DNA of 45,247 nt from assembly GCF_013283785.1 (NCBI RefSeq), contig NZ_JABCPZ010000065.1, forward strand, positions 1 to 45,247. The letters are read 5' to 3'. This DNA is from Nonomuraea antri. GTDB taxonomy: Bacteria > Actinomycetota > Actinomycetes > Streptosporangiales > Streptosporangiaceae. Under the pieces are notes generated by a model. That model was not told the DNA's origin. It did no database searches and was given only the letters and a program-made list of their open reading frames with translations. A program made the position numbers and the translations under genes. Shown piece after piece: positions 1 to 8,289 of this stretch. Position 1 is the first letter of the stretch; each line of letters begins with the position of its first letter.

Positions 1-290
1 GGGCCTGGACGGGGACGGTCTGCTCGGTGGGGCGGCGCAGGTGCCGCCCGGGGACGAGGGTGTAACGGTTGCGGCGGCCTTGGCGCTCACGTTGCACATA
101 CCCATCGTGCTCCAGGTCGGTCACGATGTTCTGGGCCGCGCGCTCGGTGATACCGATCGCCTCGGCGATGTCACGCATGCGTGCCTCGGGCTCCCGCGCC
201 AGAATCAGTAGTACGCGGGCGTGGTTGGTGAGAAACGCCCAGGTGGAGCGCCGTTCCTTGGGGTCGGTGTGGTCGTCGGTGCCGTCCATG
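1..290 (-). CDS. Winged-helix transcriptional regulator (5' part, runs off the window)
   Basis: The minus-strand reading frame is open from an ATG at 290 to the window edge, so about 96 residues are seen and the C-terminus is missing. After a polar start (MDGTDDHTDPKERR) comes a helix-rich stretch with NHARVLLILAREPEARMRDI, then AEAIGITERAAQNIVTDLE as the recognition part, and HDGYVQRERQGRRNRYTL as the wing. This is the layout of MarR/ArsR-like winged-helix DNA-binding proteins. The start is supported by GGAGAG about 10 bases upstream. An inverted repeat at 321-349 lies just upstream and may be its own operator. Target genes are unknown. Confidence 0.8.
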
Positions 291-320
291 TCCGCGTCGC
301 CCTCTCCGGCAGAGACGCAC

Positions 321-349
321 TTCCCGAATAACGAACATCATATCGGGAA
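321..349. promoter_or_regulatory. Inverted repeat upstream of the winged-helix gene
   Basis: TTCCCGA at 321-327 is matched by TCGGGAA at 343-349, separated by 15 AT-rich bases, in an otherwise very GC-rich region. It sits 31 bases upstream of the regulator start at 290. This is the usual place for an autoregulatory operator or promoter. The role is inferred from position and symmetry only. Confidence 0.4.
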
Positions 350-520
350 ATACTCTTCCATGAATTTCCGGTGCAAGTTACCGTCGGGTGCCCCGGGCAC
401 CGGGCCCGATCAGCAGGGGAGAACGCCGAGGTGCGGACACGACCTGAGAGCCGGTCAGGCCGCCATCGTTCCCGCCGCAGGCACCGCCGGCGCCAGGCAC
501 GAGACGGAATCGGTCGCCTG

Positions 521-781
521 ATGAGCGATCGGACGGTTCTCGAGCATTCTGGCGTTGCCGCCGGCTTATGGCGCGAGCAGGGGTGCGACCTGCGGCACCG
601 GTTCGACCAGACCCGCCGCCGGACCTCCGTCCTGGCCTCCGTCCTGACCGAGAGCGCGCGTGAAGCGCGCGGCCGACCGCGCAAACCGCGAGTTCAAGTC
701 CACCACGCCCATGACCACGCGGGCGCCATCCTGTTCGGCCTGGCCGAGCCGGTGCCGAGCAGGCCGGGAGGCGTGCTGTGA
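521..781 (+). CDS. Small unrecognised ORF ahead of the STAS gene
   Basis: An 86-residue frame from ATG 521 (MSDRTVLEHSGVAAGLWREQ...) whose TGA stop overlaps the GTG start of the next gene as GTGA. That overlap is the main reason to list it, because coupled starts are common in actinomycete operons. No domain is recognised, the composition is rich in Arg and Pro like a GC-rich shadow frame, and no clear ribosome site precedes the ATG. It may be a chance frame or a decayed gene. Apart from this, 350-777 shows nothing recognisable. Confidence 0.25.
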   Translation: MSDRTVLEHSGVAAGLWREQGCDLRHRFDQTRRRTSVLASVLTESAREARGRPRKPRVQVHHAHDHAGAILFGLAEPVPSRPGGVL

Positions 782-1143
782 CGCCGCTGGCCCTGACCCA
801 TCAGCATCTGCCCGGGGTGACGGTGGTCACGGTGGCGGGCGAGTTGGACACCACCAACCATGATCAGCTGCCCGCCTTCGTGGCCCAAGCCCGTCAACGG
901 CCGGCCGACCAGGTGGTGCTCGACCTGGCGCGGCTGCGTTTCATGGACGGCAACGGCCTGCGCGCGGTGCTGGCCTGCCGGACGGAGACGGTCCGGGGCG
1001 GCGCTGAGCTGCGGGTGGCGGCGCCGCATCCCAGCCCGGCCCGCCTGCTGAAGATCACTGGGCTGGACGCCCGGCTGAGTCTGCACGCCACGCTGGAGCA
1101 GGCCCTGTTCGCCGCGACGGTGGCAGCCCGCCCTGCCACGTGA
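778..1143 (+). CDS. STAS domain protein (anti-sigma factor antagonist-like)
   Basis: A 121-residue protein that is a single STAS domain: VTVVTVAGELDTTNHDQLPA at the N-terminus, VVLDLARLRFMDGNGLRAVL in the middle and the closing helix HATLEQALFAA. STAS proteins of the SpoIIAA/RsbV type bind anti-sigma kinases and are switched by phosphorylation of a Ser in a D-S-[ST]-G loop. Here that loop reads MDGNGL, so the acceptor Ser is missing. It could be a constitutive or non-phosphorylatable partner. The GTG start overlaps the preceding stop by four bases. It is the first of a row of STAS genes on this strand. Confidence 0.85.
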   Translation: MTPLALTHQHLPGVTVVTVAGELDTTNHDQLPAFVAQARQRPADQVVLDLARLRFMDGNGLRAVLACRTETVRGGAELRVAAPHPSPARLLKITGLDARLSLHATLEQALFAATVAARPAT

Positions 1144-1209
1144 GGCCACGGGCCTGGCGCGCTCGTTGCCAGCGCTGGGGCGTGAACACCGTGCCGGGTG
1201 GAAGGGGCC

Positions 1210-1725
1210 ATGCGAACCAAGGTGACCCATCCGGGAGACGACATGCCACACCAGGGTCGCGCCGGCCCGCCACCCGGCGATCACAGCTCGCGCGCGTCGC
1301 GTGTCGAGGTCAGGCATCTGGTCACGAAGGGAGGGCCTGCCTTGATCGTGACGCTAATGGGCTGCCTGGACGCTGAGGCGATCGCCGACCTGCGCCGGCT
1401 GCTCACGGCACGGCTGGCCGACCCCGAGCCGTCCACGCAGCCGACGCACCTGATCGTGGACGCCACTCGATTGACTTTCTGCGACGAGGCCGTGCTGCGC
1501 GCTCTGCTCGACGTCCATCAGGCGATCCGGCGCGAGGGTGGCCGGGTGGTGGTGGCCGATGCCGGCGGAATGCTGGCGCAGCGGCTGCGCCGTACTCGGC
1601 TGGACAGCATCCTCGAGCTGTATCCCAGCCTGTCGGCTGCCGAAGCGGCCGTTGCGGGCCTTGGTCCCGTCGATGACGGCGGCTACAAGCCTGCCGGCGA
1701 TGGCGAAGCGGCTGGGCAGGGCTGA
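1210..1725 (+). CDS. Divergent STAS domain protein
   Basis: A 171-residue protein with a STAS-like fold pattern at about residues 32-145: LIVTLMGCLDAEAIADLRRL, then HLIVDATRLTFCDEAVLRAL, then the helical end. The usual D-S-[ST]-G loop is replaced by CDEAVL, so no phosphoacceptor Ser is present. The ATG at 1210 is preferred over an in-frame GTG at 1198 because GGAAGGGG lies directly before it. The C-terminal 25 residues (GPVDDGGYKPAGDGEAAG) look disordered. It lies 66 bases after the first STAS gene and is probably cotranscribed with it. Function beyond the fold is unknown. Confidence 0.65.
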   Translation: MRTKVTHPGDDMPHQGRAGPPPGDHSSRASRVEVRHLVTKGGPALIVTLMGCLDAEAIADLRRLLTARLADPEPSTQPTHLIVDATRLTFCDEAVLRALLDVHQAIRREGGRVVVADAGGMLAQRLRRTRLDSILELYPSLSAAEAAVAGLGPVDDGGYKPAGDGEAAGQG

Positions 1726-1912
1726 CCCGGTGGTTCGTGCGTCGCCCGGCTGGAATGCGCCCCAGGCATGCTCCTTCCTCCAGCTCGGCGAGTCCAGAGT
1801 TGTCGCCGGGTCTATGCCGGAAGAAGTAGGGAGGAATGCTCCTTCCTGCGAGTGTGCTCTGGGGTTACCGTGAGAGCAGACGAAGCCGCCGGCTCCACCC
1901 ATCAGCAGGGAC

Positions 1913-2533
1913 TTGGATGTCGCTTCTCGCGCGCACCACCAGGACGGGGCCGAGCAGGTCGGCACAAGCACCCTGCGGCCACGTCCTCTTGCCGCCACAT
2001 CGGGCCTCCTCGTGAGCGTCCTGTCGGTAACACACCGCGAACTGCCGGACGCTACTCTCCTCCAGGTGGCGGGCGAGCTCGACCGCACGAGCGCCGCCGA
2101 ACTGGAGCGCCACCTGGGCCAGATCCACCTCCAGCAGGAAGAGTCGTTGATTCTCGACCTGAGCGCACTGTCCTTCCTGGACAGCAACGGCCTGCGCATC
2201 TTGATGCGCACCCACGAGCGGCTGGAGCAGGCAGGCAGGGGCGGCCTGCATCTGGCCGCCGTGCAACCGCTGGTGCTGCGCCTGCTGGAGATCACCGGCG
2301 TCGGCGCGGTGCTACACGTGCACCCTGACCTGGAGCAGGCCATCGCCGCCGTCGGCCAGCACGCTCAGGCGCGCCGTTCCCGGCGGCCCTTCCCCATCGG
2401 GCTCATCCTGCCATCCGACTTCTGGACCGGCGACTTCCACGACGGCAACGGCACCAGCTCAGCTGCAGGCCCTGTCCGGCAGCCCCCTTCGCTCGGCGGT
2501 GTCGATGTCGGCACGGCCGGCCAGGACGATTGA
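1913..2533 (+). CDS. STAS domain anti-sigma factor antagonist with intact serine loop
   Basis: Up to 206 residues. The STAS domain covers roughly residues 35-145: ATLLQVAGELDRTSAAELER, then LILDLSALSFLDSNGLRILM, then LLEITGVGAVLHVHPDLEQA. The loop LDSNGL keeps the Ser expected to be phosphorylated by an RsbW-like kinase, unlike its two upstream paralogues. The start is unsure: TTG 1913 has an AGCAGGGA ribosome-site candidate, while in-frame GTG 2012 would begin right at the domain. A tail of about 60 residues after the domain is low in structure. The next gene follows after nine bases. Confidence 0.8.
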   Translation: MDVASRAHHQDGAEQVGTSTLRPRPLAATSGLLVSVLSVTHRELPDATLLQVAGELDRTSAAELERHLGQIHLQQEESLILDLSALSFLDSNGLRILMRTHERLEQAGRGGLHLAAVQPLVLRLLEITGVGAVLHVHPDLEQAIAAVGQHAQARRSRRPFPIGLILPSDFWTGDFHDGNGTSSAAGPVRQPPSLGGVDVGTAGQDD

Positions 2534-2542
2534 GGAAGCACC

Positions 2543-3439
2543 ATGCAGATGTTCATCGAACCGACCGAGGTCAGCCGCATGCGCTGGGGCGATCACCTCT
2601 GCTTCACCTACTCCTGCGAACAGGAACGCGCCCAGGTCCTGCTGCCCTACCTGCGCCAGGGGCTGGCAGGCGGGGACAAGGTACTCTACATCGCCGACTC
2701 GGCCGACTCCGCGCATGTGCCCGACCTGATCAACGCCTGCACCCGGGGCCAGCCTCACCTGTTCCTGGACGCCAGCCAGCTCGTCCTCGCCCGCGCCGAA
2801 GACACCTACCTGGCAGGCGACGCGTTCGACCCGGACGCGATGATCGAACTGCTGATGTACGAATCGGCCAAGGCGGTGAGCGAAGGCTTCACCGCGCTGC
2901 GCGCCACCGGCGAGACGAGCTGGGCCCTGCGTCTGCCCGCGATCGAGCAGTTCATCCTCTACGAACGCGAGGTGGGCCGGGTCTTCGCCACCGCCCGGGC
3001 CATGGCGATCTGCCAGTACGACCGCCGGCTGTTCCCCGCCCCGACCCTGCGGGAACTGCACGCCGTCCACCAGGGCCACGTCGGACCCGACCCCGACTAC
3101 CACGACGAGCAGGTACGCATCTTCCGCACCTACCAGCCGCCCGGCCTGCGCATCGCCGGCGCCCTGCACGCCGGCAGCCATCAGCCGCTGCAGCAGGCCT
3201 TGGCCGGGCTGGATGATGTCGCCGCCGACATCCACTTGGAACTGTCCCGGCTGGAACAACTCGACCTGGACACCGTGCGGCTCCTCCTGTCCGCAGCCCG
3301 GCGCCGTACCCCTCGGACCCGCCTGGTCCTGGACAATCTGGGCATCCACCACCGTCGGCTGCTGGAGCTCGTGAACGTCGGCCACGTCCCTGGGCTGGCG
3401 ATGAACTATTCCGACAATGTGCAAGCCGGCTCGCTGTAG
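2543..3439 (+). CDS. MEDS domain sensor with C-terminal STAS domain
   Basis: 298 residues. The N-terminal part opens with MRWGDHLCFTYSCEQERAQV and continues with GLAGGDKVLYIAD, the hallmark of the MEDS (DcmR-type sensory) domain, spanning about residues 12-170. Residues about 205-292 form a STAS-like domain (AADIHLELSRLEQLDLDTVR...) with no D-S-S-G loop. GAGGAA lies just before the ATG. MEDS-STAS proteins in actinomycetes are usually linked to sigma-factor or anti-sigma control, and this gene closes a row of three STAS genes, which fits a shared signalling pathway. The signal sensed is unknown. No partner kinase is visible in the window. Confidence 0.85.
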   Translation: MQMFIEPTEVSRMRWGDHLCFTYSCEQERAQVLLPYLRQGLAGGDKVLYIADSADSAHVPDLINACTRGQPHLFLDASQLVLARAEDTYLAGDAFDPDAMIELLMYESAKAVSEGFTALRATGETSWALRLPAIEQFILYEREVGRVFATARAMAICQYDRRLFPAPTLRELHAVHQGHVGPDPDYHDEQVRIFRTYQPPGLRIAGALHAGSHQPLQQALAGLDDVAADIHLELSRLEQLDLDTVRLLLSAARRRTPRTRLVLDNLGIHHRRLLELVNVGHVPGLAMNYSDNVQAGSL

Positions 3440-3879
3440 CCGGCGGGCGAGCGGGACGTGGACCTCCCGGTGATGCCGATCGAACGCCGTAGGGGGTCGG
3501 CCGGCTGGTGTCGCGTGCATGGCAAGGGTGCGGCGGACGGTCGATGCGGACGGTCATCGGGTCTCCCATCCGTACCGGGTCAGGACGGCGGCGCTCGGCC
3601 CGCTCAGCCGCACCGGTCGGGGTGCAGGATGCTTGCGCGGACGCGCTGCAGCTGAGCGGGCCGGGCGCCGCGGGTCGTCTCGGATCCGGTGAAGGAGCCC
3701 TGTAGTGTTCACAGCCTCTCCCGATTTCGCCGCGCTATTGGCGGTGCTTGCGGGCGCGGCTTCCAAAAGCGCTGGAGGATTGGTGGGGCCCTGGGGCCGG
3801 CGAAGGGCGCGGTCCTCCTGCTCGGGGATCCGGCACCCGACTGACCGCAACCGATCTACGCGGCTTGACAAAACAGATT
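3440..3879. other. Gene-poor stretch
   Basis: No frame on either strand shows a recognisable domain or convincing start. Short GC-rich frames exist but have Arg/Pro-rich shadow composition. The stretch leads directly into Tn3 transposase remains, so it may be eroded mobile-element DNA. Confidence 0.4.
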
Positions 3880-4081
3880 CCACATAATCTGCGACTACCT
3901 CGCCGAGGAGGAACTGCGCCGCGAAATCCACGAGGGCCTCAACGTGTTGGAGAACTGGAACTCGGCCAACGAGGACTTCACCGGGTCCAGGCGGCGATCG
4001 TCTACCTGAACACCCGGATGGTGCAGATCGTCCTGGCCGAGCCGAAGTGGCGCAAGAAGCTCACCGACGCCGACCGGCCGG
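3880..4081 (+). pseudogene. Tn3-family transposase, C-terminal fragment, first piece
   Basis: One forward frame reads ICDYLAEEELRREIHEGLNV and LENWNSANEDF, the conserved helix near the end of Tn3-family TnpA. After a frameshift near 3985 the next frame reads VQAAIVYLNTRMVQIVLAEP and KWRKKLTDADR. The similarity stops abruptly at about 4081, where a tyrosine recombinase fragment on the other strand begins. The last bit of the same transposase resumes at 4835. The upstream catalytic core (DDE domain) is absent. This is a dead remnant. Confidence 0.75.
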
Positions 4082-4727
4082 GGCGCAGGCCGCCGTCCAG
4101 AATGAGCAGCAGCATCGCCAGGTCGCGCAGTATCTTCAGGCCCGACAGCAGCGCTTCCACCTCCGGGTCGCCCATGGGCCTGGGCAGCCGCCGTGGCCGC
4201 TTGACCTGGATGACCCGGCGCACCGGCCGCTGGGTGCTGGCCTTTCCCATGAAGGGCTGGTGACGGTTCGGCACCCTGGCCAGAGCCGGGTCGGGTCGTA
4301 CCTGAACCGGGGAGACGCCGTGATCGTACTCGTCGGCGACGATCGCCCAGTCATAGAAGCTGGAGACTGCGGCCAGGATCCGATCGACGGTCGCCGGCGA
4401 TAGCAGCCGGCCAGGCCACTCCCCGGTATCGGTGACCACGGCCATGCCCAGTCGCTGCGCTGGACGGCGGCTGGGCAGCCGCCGTAGAAATGCCAGCAGC
4501 CGCAGCACGTTTGGCGGGCGGAATTCCTGCCAGTCCAGGCCCTCCTGCGTCAGGAACAGGAAGAGGTAGCGCAGGTCGTAGCCGTACGCGCTCAACGTGT
4601 TCGGTGAGAACTCCCGATCGGCCAGATGCGCCAGAAACCGGCAGACAGGGCTTACCGGCTCGCCCGCCTCATCGACCAGCCGTACCCGGCGGACGATGCC
4701 GCCCTCCCTCTCCTTGACGACCCGCAT
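4082..4727 (-). pseudogene. Tyrosine recombinase/integrase, truncated in its catalytic domain
   Basis: The protein begins at ATG 4727 (GAGGAGG ribosome site just upstream) and shows a SAM-like core-binding domain (FLAHLADREFSPNTLSAYGY, DLRYLFLFLTQEGLDWQEF) typical of XerC/D-like phage and transposon integrases. It then enters the catalytic domain, LRDLAMLLLILDGGLRPG, which holds the first catalytic Arg. It ends there: the next bases belong to the Tn3 fragment, and the frame runs on to a chance stop at 4002. The H-x-x-R box and the nucleophilic Tyr are missing, so it cannot be an active recombinase. Confidence 0.8.
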
Positions 4728-4834
4728 CTCGGCCTCCTCGCCTTGCGGCAGCAGGGATGTGGGTCAACGTATGCGACGAAGGGGCATCAATGAGGAGAAA
4801 CTCCAAGGTCATCTCAAGCGATTGTCCAGATAAG

Positions 4835-4894
4835 AACCTCTACGGCCGGTTCCGGCTGGACATGGAAACCCGGCTCGATCTCACCGCGGCGTGA
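4835..4894 (+). pseudogene. Tn3-family transposase, extreme C-terminus, second piece
   Basis: The forward frame reads NLYGRFRLDMETRLDLTAA and stops at TGA 4892-4894. This matches the final residues of Tn3-family transposases, which follow shortly after the K-L-T-D-A-D-R segment found at 4081. The recombinase fragment at 4082-4727 thus lies between two consecutive parts of one transposase tail, with only about ten transposase codons missing. Confidence 0.65.
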
Positions 4895-5009
4895 GCGGAC
4901 CTCCGGGCGGGACGGTGCGGTGGTTCTGGCGCCACCTCATGCTTCTGCGCCGCCTACTAACTACGCGATCGCCTTCACTCGCGTGTGGCCCGTGGGCCGG
5001 CCAGGCTCC

Positions 5010-5700
5010 TCATGATGTCGTCAAAGCGCTGGCGTCCGTGCTGTGGCGTTCGGGTAGCCAATCGCGGGTGGGATCGTGTTCCAGCCATCGGTTGCGCTCG
5101 GCCTCCGTCACGAAGGCGCTTGTCAAGGTGTTCAGCAGTGGGTGGCCGCCGTTGTCGCGCCAGAGCAGTGACCAGGCGTACAGCGCTGCGGGGTCGATCA
5201 GCGGGATCGAGCGGATCGCCGGGTGCGGCGGGAGGAGTATGTCTGCGGGCAGCCGACTGAAGCGGTGCATGTCGGCTGCCAGATCGGCCAGGAAGCGGTC
5301 CAGTCCCAGGTTCGTGCCTTCGGCGTGCTGGTGGATGCCGAAGGCCATGGCGAAGCGGTGCAGGAAGTCCAGCCTGTGGAGCGCGCCGGGGGTCCACAGT
5401 ACGCCGTCGCGCAACTGCGCCGGGCGGATCGCGGGCGCGTTCGCCAGCGGATGATCGGCGTGGAGGATGGCGTCCACGGGTTCCAGCCGTACCAGGGGAT
5501 GGGGCAGCCCGGCGGGCAGCGGCGCGTGGACGCGGCCGAAGGCGGCGTCGATGTCGCCGTGCAGCAGCGCGGTGATCACCGACGGCAGGTCTCGGCCGTG
5601 GCCCAGTTCCAGCCGCGGCTTGCCGGTCGCCACCTGGGCCAGGGTGCGCATGGGCGCGTACAGGTGGCCCCACACGTCGATCCGCAGCGGGCGTACCTCG
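5010..5700 (-). pseudogene. LysR-family regulator, effector domain only (5' end lost)
   Basis: About 230 residues of a LysR substrate-binding domain are present: RPLRIDVWGHLYAPMRTLAQ, LELGHGRDLPSVITALLHGD, IDAAFGRVHAPLPAGLPHPL, VDAILHADHPLANAPAIRPA. The N-terminal helix-turn-helix and linker, normally about 90 residues, are missing. Similarity stops at about 5700, exactly where a hydrolase fragment on the other strand begins. The ATG of the open frame at 5780 lies inside hydrolase sequence and is not a real start. Without its DNA-binding domain it is unlikely to regulate transcription. Confidence 0.75.
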
Positions 5701-6252
5701 TCACCGCCCTGCTGCGCCGGGGCCCTCGCCGTGTTCGCCATGGACGGGCCGGGACAGGGCGCGCTCGCCGCCACCAGCACCGTCCGCGCCGACTACCACC
5801 ACGTGATCGGAAAGGTCATCGACACACTCCGCCCGCGCAACGTGGGACTCGTCGGGCTCAGCCTCGGCGGCTACTACGTCGCGGAAAGCGCCGCCCGGGA
5901 GAGCCGCGTCGCGGCCGCCGTCACCATCAGTGGCCCCTTCCGGCTGTACTGGGACGTCCTGCCACCTCCCGTACGGGATCTCCTCATCCAGCGGGCCGGT
6001 AGCGAAGAGGCCGCCCGCCGCTTCGCCGGCCAGGTGGACGTGTCCGCCCTCGCCCCGCAGATCACCTGCCCGCTGCTGGTCATCGACGGCGGCCAGGACG
6101 TCATCCCCGGCGTGACCAACGGCGAGCCGCTGGCCCGCCTGGCACCGCACGGACGCTACGTGTCCCTACCTCATGGCGACCACCTGCTCGGCAACGCCCG
6201 CCCCGACTGCCTGGCCACGGCCGCCGACTGGATCTCTGGAGCACTCGCATGA
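5701..6252 (+). pseudogene. Alpha/beta hydrolase, N-terminal part lost
   Basis: The frame shows the second half of an alpha/beta hydrolase: LAVFAMDGPGQG, the nucleophile elbow GLVGLSLGGYYV, the acid in CPLLVIDGGQD and the base in LPHGDHLLG. The catalytic triad is thus present. The N-terminal part (central strands and the oxyanion H-G motif, perhaps 120-150 residues) is absent. An ATG at 5740 could start a 170-residue remnant. It is joined head to head with the truncated LysR gene. Its stop overlaps the start of the following SDR gene as ATGA, showing they were once one operon. Confidence 0.75.
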
Positions 6253-7028
6253 CACGCTTCACCGACAAGGCCGCCCTGATCACCGGCGGCACGAGCGGCA
6301 TGGGACTGGCCGCCGCACACCGCCTCATCGCCGAGGGCGCCCACGTGATCGTCACCGGCCGCACCCGGCGACGCGTGGACCAGGCCACCGCCGTGCTCGC
6401 CCCGTGCGCTCTCGGCGTGGTGGCAGATACAGCCGACCTCAAGGCTCTGGACGCCCTGATGAACACGATCAGGACGCGATTCGGCAGGCTGGACGTCGTC
6501 TTCGCCAACGCCGGAGTGGGCGCCTTCGCACCCTTCGCCGACATCACCGAGACCGACTTCGATCACACCGTTGACGTGAACTTCAAAGGTGTGTTCTTCA
6601 CGATCCAGAAGGCATTGCCGCTGATCGCCGAGAACGGCTCCATTGTCATCAACGCCTCCTGGACCCTGCACCGCGGCAACGGCATCCTCACGCTGTACTC
6701 GGCTACCAAGGCGGCCGTGCACAACCTGGCCCGCACCCTTGCGGCGGATCTCGCACCCCGGGGCATCCGCGTCAACTCGATCAGTCCCGGATACATCGAC
6801 ACACCGATGTATCCCGCCGCGGCGTTGAGCGAGACGGAGACCGCGGCCATCACCGGTCGTATCGCGGCGGGGAGGTTCGGCCAGCCGGAGGAGATCGCCA
6901 CAGCAGTGGCGTTTCTCGCCTCCCGTGAGGCGTCCTACATCAATGGCCAGGACCTGGTCATCGACGGCGGCCTGGTGAATGCGATCCTTGCCTGGTCATC
7001 GCCGGCCCTCGTAGACATGGGCGGTTGA
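6249..7028 (+). CDS. Short-chain dehydrogenase/reductase (SDR)
   Basis: A complete 259-residue classical SDR. The NAD(P) motif is TGGTSGMG near residue 13, NAG sits at about 88, the catalytic Ser is in VINASWTL and the Y-x-x-x-K pair in LYSATKAAV. The tail ITGRIAAGRFGQPEEIATAV and DLVIDGGL are typical of 3-oxoacyl-ACP reductase or glucose dehydrogenase-like SDRs that act in the cytoplasm on small carbonyl or hydroxyl compounds. The substrate cannot be read from sequence. The start overlaps the upstream hydrolase stop (ATGA), so the two probably served one pathway controlled by the divergent LysR gene, now broken. Confidence 0.92.
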   Translation: MTRFTDKAALITGGTSGMGLAAAHRLIAEGAHVIVTGRTRRRVDQATAVLAPCALGVVADTADLKALDALMNTIRTRFGRLDVVFANAGVGAFAPFADITETDFDHTVDVNFKGVFFTIQKALPLIAENGSIVINASWTLHRGNGILTLYSATKAAVHNLARTLAADLAPRGIRVNSISPGYIDTPMYPAAALSETETAAITGRIAAGRFGQPEEIATAVAFLASREASYINGQDLVIDGGLVNAILAWSSPALVDMGG

Positions 7029-7166
7029 TCTTTCCTCTCATGTACGCGACAACGCGGAATCTCAGCATCCGTCGATTGAGACAGCCAAGATCGAATTTGC
7101 ACTTCATGGTGGCTGGCAACATCCGTCACTGCAGGTAGGCGTGTCAGCGATCGGCGGGTGTTCGTG

Positions 7167-8117
7167 TTACTGGTTGTCGTTGAGGAGCTGTTGTGTGCGG
7201 GTGAGGAATGCCTGGCGGACCTCTTCCGGGTGCAGTATCTGAAGTGGTCGGCCGAGGCTGAGCAGGTAGCGGGCCAGGCCGTCGGCGTCTGGCCCGCCGA
7301 TGTCGATGATCGTTGCGTCATCGCCGTCCGGGTGGTGGACGCCGACCGTTGGTGGCACCAGCCTGCGGGCCTCATCGGCCGGTACGGCCAGGCGGATGGT
7401 CACCCGCACCGGGTAGGGCCTCAGCGCGATGCCCGTGCCGACCAGTTGGGCCGGATCTGGCGGGTCGGGCAGGGCGGTGGCCTGCCCGGTGGCTGTGGCA
7501 TCGATGATGCGATCGGTCCGGAAGGTGCGCCAGTCCTGCCGCGTCAGGTCGTAGGCGAGGAGATACCAGCGGCGGCCGGTGTAGATGAGCCGGTGGGGGT
7601 CTACTCGGCGGGTGGACGTCGTTCCGGCCCCGTCGCGGTAGGTCAACTGGGTACGTTCGCCTCGTCGGCACGCGGTGGCCAGGTCCAGGAGCAGCGCGGG
7701 GGAGATCTGGCTGTCGTCGGGTCGTGCGGTGTGGGTGAACGCGGCGTCCAGCTCGCCGAGCCGGTCGGCGATCCTGGCCGGCAGCACCTGGCGTAGTTTC
7801 AGCAGCGCCGACAGGGCTGCTTGGTCGCTGCCGGAGACTCCGCTGAAGGCGGCGGTGCGCAGCCCGACAGCGACCGCGAGGGCCTCCTCCTCGTCAAGGA
7901 TCAGTGGCGGAATGCTGGTTCCGGGCCCGAGGTGGTAGCCGCCCCATGGGCCCATCTCCGATTCGATGCCGTAGCCGAGTTCACGTAGCCGGGCGATGTC
8001 CCTGCGAACCGTCCGTTCGGTGATCTCCAGCTGGGCGGCCAGATCAGCGCACGTCCAGGACTTCCGCGTTGACAGCAAAGACAGCAACTGCAGCAGCCGC
8101 GCCGAGGTGTTGACCAT
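7167..8117 (-). CDS. YafY-type regulator with HTH and WYL domains
   Basis: 316 residues. The N-terminus is a DeoR-like winged helix (MVNTSARLLQLLSLLSTRKS, DLAAQLEITERTVRRDIARL, GYGIESEMGPWGGYHL). The centre and C-terminus form a WYL domain (RVDPHRLIYTGRRWYLLAYD, DWRTFRTDRI) and a WCX-like extension. WYL regulators sense ligands, often nucleic acid or nucleotides, and control neighbouring genes. It is divergent from the carboxymuconolactone decarboxylase-like gene at 8290, a frequent pairing for this family, so that gene is a likely target. The ATG start at 8117 begins directly at the HTH. Confidence 0.9.
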   Translation of the reverse strand: MVNTSARLLQLLSLLSTRKSWTCADLAAQLEITERTVRRDIARLRELGYGIESEMGPWGGYHLGPGTSIPPLILDEEEALAVAVGLRTAAFSGVSGSDQAALSALLKLRQVLPARIADRLGELDAAFTHTARPDDSQISPALLLDLATACRRGERTQLTYRDGAGTTSTRRVDPHRLIYTGRRWYLLAYDLTRQDWRTFRTDRIIDATATGQATALPDPPDPAQLVGTGIALRPYPVRVTIRLAVPADEARRLVPPTVGVHHPDGDDATIIDIGGPDADGLARYLLSLGRPLQILHPEEVRQAFLTRTQQLLNDNQ

Positions 8118-8289
8118 GGCTGACAGTCTGCTCGATAACCAGGACCGTTTCTGACCGGGTCATACCGTAACGTCGCCGGCATGACCGAGAACTCCTCGGC
8201 CGAAAGTCCATCACGACGATGACCTCCGCCAAGGTGCGTTAGATGACGGAACCGGACGGGCCGAGGTAACCGATGAAGGAGCAACACTG

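Noticed and set aside
1354..2343. A 329-codon minus-strand open frame opposite the STAS genes
   Set aside because: Arg/Ser-rich shadow of real forward STAS genes; no domain and no ribosome site.
2459..3520. A 353-codon minus-strand frame opposite the MEDS gene
   Set aside because: Exact antisense of a clear MEDS-STAS gene; composition biased to Gly/Val/Gln as expected for a GC-rich shadow.
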